DNA from: Streptomyces tailanensis
Lineage (GTDB): Bacteria; Actinomycetota; Actinomycetes; Streptomycetales; Streptomycetaceae
Length of the DNA stretch: 64,000 nt
Reading direction: 5' to 3'
NCBI RefSeq assembly: GCF_008386495.1
Contig: NZ_VTHJ01000044.1
Span: 85,893-149,892, forward strand
The translations under genes and the position numbers were made by a program. Each line of letters opens with the position of its first letter. The stretch's first letter is position 1. This document shows, in pieces, positions 57,991 to 64,000 of this stretch. The notes below the pieces were generated by a model, which worked only from the letters and a program-made list of their open reading frames with translations, was not told the origin of the DNA and ran no database searches.

Positions 57991-58065
57991 CCGGCACTCG
58001 ACTTCGAGCCCGGCGCCTGGTCGTCGTTCGTCGCTGCCGTCCGGCGTGACGAGTTCCCCGTGTGA
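57991..58065 (+). pseudogene. Duplicate DUF397 C-terminal tail
   Basis: In the frame of the DUF397 gene, 9 nt after its stop, the translation is PALDFEPGAWSSFVAAVRRD then EFPV and a stop. This is a clear DUF397 ending (compare LDVPAEAFSSFVAGIKAGEF just upstream). No start or ribosome site. It is a leftover from a tandem DUF397 duplication or from recombination between two DUF397 genes. Confidence 0.7.
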
Positions 58066-58083
58066 GTCTGACCCGACCACGTA

Positions 58084-58117
58084 ATGCCCCGCCGCTCTGC
58101 GAGGAGCAGCGGGGCAT
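58084..58117. terminator. Terminator between DUF397 and hsdM
   Basis: Stem ATGCCCCGCcGCTC with GAGCaGCGGGGCAT (14 positions, one C-A mismatch) and a 6-nt loop. It lies between the plus-strand DUF397 gene and the end of minus-strand hsdM and can serve both. Confidence 0.8.
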
Positions 58118-58158
58118 CACTGTCGCGTATGGCGCCGCCGTCGGCCCGGCGGCCCTGC

Positions 58159-59709
58159 TCACTGCTCTTCGGCCGGGCCCCCGCCCACCATGCTGTCCGT
58201 ACCCCTCGCCTGCTGAAGCGTCTCCGCGATCGCGGCGAACTCCTCAAGCGCGGCCTGGAGGTCCTCGACGATCTCGGCGACCAGTACCTCGGGCGCGGGC
58301 AGGTTGTCCGCGTCGTCGAGGCTCGGGTCACGCAGCCAGCTGATGTCGAGGTTGGCCTTGTCGCGGGCGATCAGTTCCTCATACGAGAACGCCTTGAACC
58401 TCTCGGTCTCCACGCGCTTGGAGCGGTCCTCGCCGGGCTTGTAGCACTGGACGAAGTCCTCAAGGTGACCCCAGGTGAGCGGGTTCTGCTTGAGCGTGAA
58501 GTGCTGGGCTGTACGAAAGTCGTAGACCCACAGCTTCTCGGTCCACGGCTGGTTGGGACGAGCCGGCTTGCGTTCGAAGAACAGCACGTTGGCCTTGACA
58601 CCGCCCGCGTAGAAAATGCCGGTGGGCAGGCGCAAGAGCGTGTGGACGTCGTACTCGTTGAGCAGCCGCCGCCGGATGGTCTCACCGGCTCCGCCCTCGA
58701 AGAGCACGTTGTCGGGAACGACGACAGCGGCCCGTCCGTGGATCTCCAGCAGCGAGGCGATGTGCTGGACGAAGTTGAGCTGCTTGTTGGTCGTGGTGAC
58801 CCGGAAGTCGCGCCGCTCGTATGCGATCGCCTCGCGGGCGGCGGAGCCGTCGTCGCCGTAGACGGTGATGGACGACTTCTTCCCGAAAGGCGGGTTGGCC
58901 AGGATCAGGCTCGCGCGCTTGTCAGGCGGGGCGGCGAGGGCGTCCTTGGTTTGGACGAGGGCGGGTCCGGTGGGCTGGCCGATGCCGTGCAGGAAGAGGT
59001 TCATAGCGGCAAGACGGGCGGTGTTGCGGACCAGTTCCGTGCCCCAAATACCACCGCTGCTGAGGTGCTTGCGCTGCTCGGGGGTCAGCTGGTTGCCGTA
59101 CTCGTGCAGGATGTACTCCGCAGCGGCCAACAGGAAGCCACCGGTTCCGCAGGCCGGGTCGGTGATCGTGTCGTCCGGGGTTGGGCGGACGCAGTCGATG
59201 ATGGCCTGGATCAGCGACCTAGGGGTGAAGTACTGCCCCGCACCGGACTTGATGTCTTCCGCGCCCCGGGACAACAGCTCCTCGTACGCGTCACCCTTGA
59301 TGTCGGTCTTCTGCCCCGACCAGTTCTCCTTCTCGATCAGGTCCTTGACCAGGCGCTTGAGCTTGGCGGGGTCGTGGATGCGGTTCCGGGCCCCGTTGAA
59401 GATGAGGTGGAAGGTGGTGTCCTTCCGCTGGTTGCCCAAGTCATCGAGGAGTTGGGCGTAGGCGGCTTCGAGGGCGGCACCGTCGTACTTCAGTAGCTCG
59501 GGCCAGCCACGGTTCTCCCAGACCGACCCCTCGGGCATGATCTGCTCGCGGAACATCGGCGGGCGGGTCTGCGCCTCGTGCGCCATCTTGAGGAACACCA
59601 GAAGCGTCAACTGCTCGACGTAGTCGATGGTGGAGACGCCGTCGTCCCGCAGGACGTGACAGTAACTCCAGAGCTTGTCGACGAGCCGACGGGCCTCGGT
59701 CGTGGTCAC
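58159..59709 (-). CDS. hsdM: Type I restriction-modification DNA methylase (HsdM)
   Basis: 516 residues, GTG start. HsdM is the N6-adenine methyltransferase subunit of a type I system. The N-terminal helical domain (LWSYCHVLRDDGVSTIDYVE) is followed by SAM motif I in DPACGTGGFLLAAAEYIL and the catalytic NPPF in ILANPPFGKKSS. Length is normal and all motifs are intact. It is the last gene of the hsdR-hsdS-hsdM operon and overlaps the original hsdS stop (GTGA). It cannot methylate without a working HsdS. Confidence 0.95.
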   Translation of the reverse strand: MTTTEARRLVDKLWSYCHVLRDDGVSTIDYVEQLTLLVFLKMAHEAQTRPPMFREQIMPEGSVWENRGWPELLKYDGAALEAAYAQLLDDLGNQRKDTTFHLIFNGARNRIHDPAKLKRLVKDLIEKENWSGQKTDIKGDAYEELLSRGAEDIKSGAGQYFTPRSLIQAIIDCVRPTPDDTITDPACGTGGFLLAAAEYILHEYGNQLTPEQRKHLSSGGIWGTELVRNTARLAAMNLFLHGIGQPTGPALVQTKDALAAPPDKRASLILANPPFGKKSSITVYGDDGSAAREAIAYERRDFRVTTTNKQLNFVQHIASLLEIHGRAAVVVPDNVLFEGGAGETIRRRLLNEYDVHTLLRLPTGIFYAGGVKANVLFFERKPARPNQPWTEKLWVYDFRTAQHFTLKQNPLTWGHLEDFVQCYKPGEDRSKRVETERFKAFSYEELIARDKANLDISWLRDPSLDDADNLPAPEVLVAEIVEDLQAALEEFAAIAETLQQARGTDSMVGGGPAEEQ

Positions 59710-61182
59710 GCGGGGATCTCCAGGTCAAGGGTGGGCTGGGTGGCGGTGGCGAGGGCGGGAGCGTCGGCCGGGGGCCGCGGGGGCGCGTCCGGTGCCGGTG
59801 CGGTGTCCGGGGTGCGCTTGCGCTGGGCGGGTGTCCGGCGGGGCTTCGGCCCCGGGACTTGGTCGGTCCGGCTGCTTCGCGCTCGGCACGGATTCGGGCG
59901 AGTAGGGCGTCGGCGGGCTCGTCGGTGGGGGCCTGGGGCACGAGACGGCCGGCGAAAGCCTCGGCGAGGAGTGAGCGGCGGAGGGTGACACTTCGTCGTT
60001 TACTGAGGGACACCGTGTGAGTGAGATGCCTGGCTTGTTGCTCGATGTTGGACCACTGAGCGCATAGCGCTCGCTGAGTCGGCAGGTCTGGCAGCGGGAA
60101 CTCAATCGCGCCAAGGATCTTTTGATTGACCTTGTGGATACCCGCTGTAGTACGCGCCTGGCTTTCGATCTGGCGTCTCACTGCCAAGGACGACCAGATG
60201 ATGCGCAGATACTCCGGCATGATCTTCTTCGTGTCAGGGCGCGCCCGAATAATGGTATCCGGGTAAGCAACGGGAGCTGAGGCATCGACAACGAGCGCCC
60301 CACGGCCGACCAGAGAAACCGAACCATTTCCGCGAGCGACGAGGAAGTCACCTGGCTGGACGAGGAACGGCTCCGCGTCGCTCTCTTCCCAGTCACCCTC
60401 CTTGCGTTGCATGAGGTCGACGTAGGTGTCGGATAGAGCAGTAAGCCGAAGCACGGGGAATCCACCCGCTCGGGTCGGGACAGATCGACCATTCGCCAGA
60501 CCCGTAGTCAAGACGTCGCGAAATTGGACTGGGGCGTGGGCCGACGTCATCCTATGGAGCGCTGCTTGGAGGTACCGTTCGATGCGGCGGGCGCTGAGCT
60601 GGAGAGTTCCATCAGCCGCGTCGAGGCGCGACAGTTGCTCTTCGAGCGCTACAACGATGCGCCGCTGCTCCTCAACCGGCGGCAACAAGCACTCGATTTC
60701 CGTGAGCGTCCCCTGAGAAATATTCCGCATCGAGTCCTTCGTACCGGTGGCGCGTTCAGAGATCTGGCCTCGGATGCCTGGCGACGAGAGGAGATATGCC
60801 AGCCACTCCCGGTCGATCCCGTCAGCCGGGACAAGGCGAAGACTCTTGTCGCTGAGAAGCAGTTGGGGGCGGCACTTACGCACAAGCACGGACGCCCCTA
60901 CATAGGCCGCCGTGTTCGCCCGACTCAGCAGGACGTCACGTCCCCCGGCCGAATCTCGTACTCAGGGTTGAAGGGAAACTCCGCAGGTACGGCCTTGTTC
61001 TCCCCCTCATCGAATTCACCCCAGGTCATGGCGCTGACCTTGATGACACCCCACTCTTCAGCCGACGCCGGCCGAGGTTCACACTTGTAGGACTTACCCG
61101 CCTCAATCCGGGCAAGGATATCGCCGAGCCGAACCCGGACCCATCCCTCCGGCAGTTCCGAAGGAATACCGCCCTCGCTCAC
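59706..61182 (-). pseudogene. hsdS: Type I specificity subunit (HsdS), frameshifted
   Basis: HsdS picks the target site for the R-M complex. The start (ELPEGWVRVRLGDILARIEA) is intact, but target domain 1 is broken: EIRPGDV runs into TSC-stop because ACGTC is duplicated in tandem at 60933-60942. Removing one copy restores GDVLLSRANTAAYVG and the rest. The central coiled coil (VEEQRRIVVALEEQLSRLDA), TRD2 and the last coiled coil (RRSLLAEAFAGRLVPQ) are present. Near 59850 a base is missing (TKS/PRRTPAQRKRT), after which the original frame ends LDLEIPA-stop at the hsdM start. A C-terminal part from 60889 could still be translated. Confidence 0.82.
60933..60942. repeat. 5-bp tandem duplication in hsdS
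   Basis: (ACGTC)2 on the plus strand, GACGT GACGT on the coding strand. One copy fits the conserved protein frame (GDVLLSR); two copies shift it and give TGA 10 bases on. This is the lesion that inactivates hsdS. Confidence 0.85.
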
Positions 61183-64000
61183 GCGCCCAACTCCCGTCCC
61201 AGCTCACCCAAAATCTCAGCCCCCCGATCGGCCCCGAATTCCCGAAGGAACCCGTCCACGCCCCCACGCTCGATGAAGGGTACGTCCTTCAAATGCTCGG
61301 GCTCGATCGCCGCATCCGTGGCGATCACGTCCACCATCCGGTCCAGCCACCACACCTGATCCGCAGTGAAAACGGCCCCCGCCTGCTCCTGCCGGACCTG
61401 CCACGCCGCGTACCGTTCCTCCACCAGCGCCCGGTACGGCCGTACCTCCTGATCCAACCCCAGCTCGAACCGCAGCAAGCCGATCAGGTCGACAACACCA
61501 GCCGCTCCTCTCGGATACCGAGCCGCCTTGCCCAGCTGCACATACGCGTCGTACAGCCGTGCCGGAGTCCACTGGAACGGAGGACGCTCGATCTTGCGCG
61601 CGAGGTCCCGCAGCCGCCGGTAGACCTCCTTCGGGTCGCGCCGCTCGCTGAACGCGATGTTGAACGCGGCGATCTCATCCCGGTGGTCCTTCAGGTACTG
61701 CTGCCAGGAGGACACACGCCGAATCGCCAGCTCGTCCGCCGTGATGCCGCGCGCCTCCTTCACCTCGTCCACGCTCACCTCGTCTATGACGATGTCGTGG
61801 GCGCGCCGCATCGACATCAGCCGATCCCTCAGCTCACGGTTCGAAGCGATCGGCTTCAGCACCTCCAGCATGTCCTGCCGAACCTGCTCCTGCCCCCCGA
61901 TCCGTCGCGCCCTCTCCTGCTGATCAGGGTCCACGGACCGAACCAGACCGCCCACGATCTCCTGGAGCGGCTGGCCGGCGAGTTCCTCGACCTCCTCGCG
62001 CTCCTCAGGAGTGAGCTGCCGGTTAAGGCGCGCCAGGCGCCCCGCCAGCGTGGCGACCTCGTCCTCCGTCATCGCCAGCCCGGCTGTCTTGGCCATCAGC
62101 CTCTCCAGCGGGATCTTCCGCTCGGAGACTCGGTTGAGAGGGCGCGCGTCCACGCGGGGCGAGTCCGTGACGCCGACCGCGTCAACGATCACGAACCGTT
62201 CCTTCACCTCGGCGTCAGGCGTGACCGCCTGGAATTCCGCGGCATCGATCGTCCGCGAACCCCGCCCCTTCATCTGCTCGAAGTACGCCCAGCTCTTCAC
62301 GTCCCGCAGGAAGAAGACACACTCCAGCGGCGGGATGTCCGTCCCCGTGGCGATCATGTCCACGGTCACCGCGACCCGCAGCTCGGGGCTGTTCCGGAAC
62401 GCCTTGATCAGCTCGGCAGGCCGCTTCGCCGCATGCGTGATCTTCATGCAGAAGTCGTCGCTCTCGCCGAACACCTGCCGCACCATCTGCACGATTTCAT
62501 CGGCGTGGTTGTCGTCCACGGCGAAGATCAGCGTCTTGGGCACATGCGTGCGCGACCGCTGGACCTCTCCCTCCCCCACGGGCGGAAAGATGTCCGTGAA
62601 CAGGTGCTGCCGGAACGTCTCGACGACGAGCTTCAGCTGCCCCTTGCTGATGACCTGGCGGCCCAGCTGGGACGCCTTCCACTCCAGGTCCTCCTCCAGC
62701 TCCTGGTACCGCTCCCGCCGGGTCTTCCGCTCCCGCATCGGCACGACCGTCTCGGCGGGGATCGTGCCGCCGTTCTCCCCCAGCTCCGTACGGATACGGA
62801 AGACATCGAAGTCGACGTTGACGCCATCGGCGACAGCCTGCTCGTACGGGTACTCGCTGACCAGGTTCTGGAAGAAGAACCCGAAGGTCTGGGCGACCGG
62901 GGTGGCGGTCAGCCCCACCATGTGAGCGTCGAAGTACTCCAGCACCGCCCGCCACTTGCCGTAGATGGAGCGATGGCACTCGTCGACGACGATGAGGTCG
63001 AAGGACTCCGGCGGCAGGGCCGGGTTGTAACCGACCTCCACCGGCTCGTCGACCAGGTCGTACCGGTCGAGCGCCTCGTTGTTGTCGTCCGCGCTCGGCA
63101 CCGCCTGGCCCGTCAGCGCCATCCACAGCCGCTGCACGGTCGACACCACCACGTGCGCGGAGCCCAGGACGGTGTCCCCGGCCATCCTCTGCACGACGTA
63201 CAGCTCGGTGAACTTACGCCCGTCGTCCGGTGTGTCGAAGTTCTCGAACTCGGTCGCGGCCTGGCTGCCCAGGTTGTTGCGGTCGACGAGGAACAGCACT
63301 CGCTTGGCACCCGCGTGCTTGAGCAGCCGGTAGCTCTCGCTGACCACCGTGTACGTCTTGCCGGCGCCGGTCGCCATCTGGATCAGGGCGCGCGGGTCGT
63401 CCTTGGCCAGGGAGCGCTCCAGGCCCTCGATCGCCTTCTGCTGGGCGGGACGCAGCGGTCCGGGTCGAGGAACGTCTGCGGCAGGCGCCGCATCCGGGCA
63501 CGCAGGGTCGGCGCCGTGGGGTCGGCCTCGGCCTCGTCGACCCAGCGGGCGATCGTCTCCGGGCGGTGCACGGCGGAGACGTCACGCGTACGCGGGGAAG
63601 GGTCGAGCGCGTTGTGGAAGCGGACCGTGTTGCCGTCGGCCACGTACCGGAAGGGCAGGCTGGCCCGCCAGGCGCTGAGCTGCTGGCTGCGCGTGAGCCC
63701 GGTGGCGTAGCGCGAGGCCTGCTGCATAGCGGCCTCCAGATCAGCGCCTTCCCGCTTCGCCTCTATGACACCGACCAGGCGCTGGTCGACGTAGAGGAGG
63801 TAGTCGGCGCGACCGACGGCGGTGGAGACTTCCCGTACGGCGACGCCCCGGCCCGCGAAGAGGTTCTTGGCGCTGTCGTCCTGGACGGCCCAACCCGCCT
63901 TCTCCAAGATCTGGTCCAGCTCGGCACGGACCTGCGCCTCGCTCATCGGCGGGCGAGCCGCCTTCTGCGCGTAGGCGATGAACTCGTCGCGCTGCGAGGC
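61179..64000 (-). pseudogene. hsdR: Type I restriction endonuclease subunit R (HsdR), frameshifted and partial
   Basis: HsdR is the ATP-driven translocase and nuclease of the system. The N-terminal nuclease part has GRADYLLYVDQRLVGVIEAKREG (D..ExK type) . The helicase has MATGAGKTYTVVSES (Walker A), IVVDECHRS (DEAH-like) and TATPVAQT, then VDMIATGTDIPPL and EQMKGRGSR. Between them a base is missing near 63456: LPQTFLDPD continues as PLRPAQQKAIEGLERSLAKD only in another frame. The frame stays open to the window edge, so the true start may lie outside (ATG 63946 is a candidate). It overlaps hsdS by 4 nt. One C restored to a CC run would repair it, so sequencing error must be checked. Confidence 0.8.

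Overview
The window is high-GC actinobacterial chromosome, almost certainly Streptomyces. The evidence is strong GC bias at third codon positions, many GTG/TTG starts, ATGA/GTGA stop-start overlaps, XRE-DUF397 pairs, several RsbW-like ATPases, DUF3558 and DUF4232 lipoproteins, a class I lysyl-tRNA synthetase, and several copies of a GC-rich intergenic repeat. It mixes conserved genes (argS, lysS, hemB, rtcB, a two-component system) with accessory blocks.

Layout. 0-9 kb: a compact lasso-peptide cluster (2808-7556: precursor, cyclase, RRE protein, B2 peptidase and a two-gene ABC exporter) lies between two related FG-GAP lipoprotein genes. 9-18 kb: a membrane protein and a subtilisin-like protease, an MFS transporter-kinase pair with a divergent regulator, and a membrane operon divergent from a MerR regulator with palindromic operators between them. 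18-26 kb: an RsbW-like ATPase, a frameshifted transglutaminase-like gene, a histidine kinase/response regulator, a GT4 glycosyltransferase, a remnant of a flavin monooxygenase, an AraC regulator and a small SDR operon. 26-36 kb: RtcB RNA ligase, two DUF3558 lipoproteins, a DUF2637 membrane protein, and divergent lysS and argS. 36-46 kb: a secreted protein paralogous to one at 1.7 kb, a dead DUF4253 gene, an aminotransferase, a kinase, a DUF574 methyltransferase, a small lipoprotein family, and hemB.

46-51 kb: an APC-type permease converges on a three-gene operon encoding an EACC1-like protein, a caspase-like protease and a large helical-repeat protein. This resembles a bacterial conflict (effector) system. 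51-58 kb: typical Streptomyces accessory DNA, with a frameshifted HTH gene, a perfect 7-bp x10 tandem repeat, a methyltransferase, XRE regulators, a five-gene run of overlapping tiny ORFs, and an XRE-DUF397 pair. 58-64 kb: a type I restriction-modification operon (hsdR-hsdS-hsdM, minus strand). hsdS carries a 5-bp tandem duplication that breaks its first target-recognition domain, and hsdR and the hsdS tail each carry a one-base frameshift.

The best discovery leads are the lasso peptide (predicted core GCGFDFFEFPAQQTVC, possibly class III with one disulfide) and the EACC1-caspase-helical operon. Reading-frame damage is unusually common and nearly all in accessory genes. Some of it may be draft sequencing error, but the 5-bp duplication, a nonsense codon and the truncations look real.
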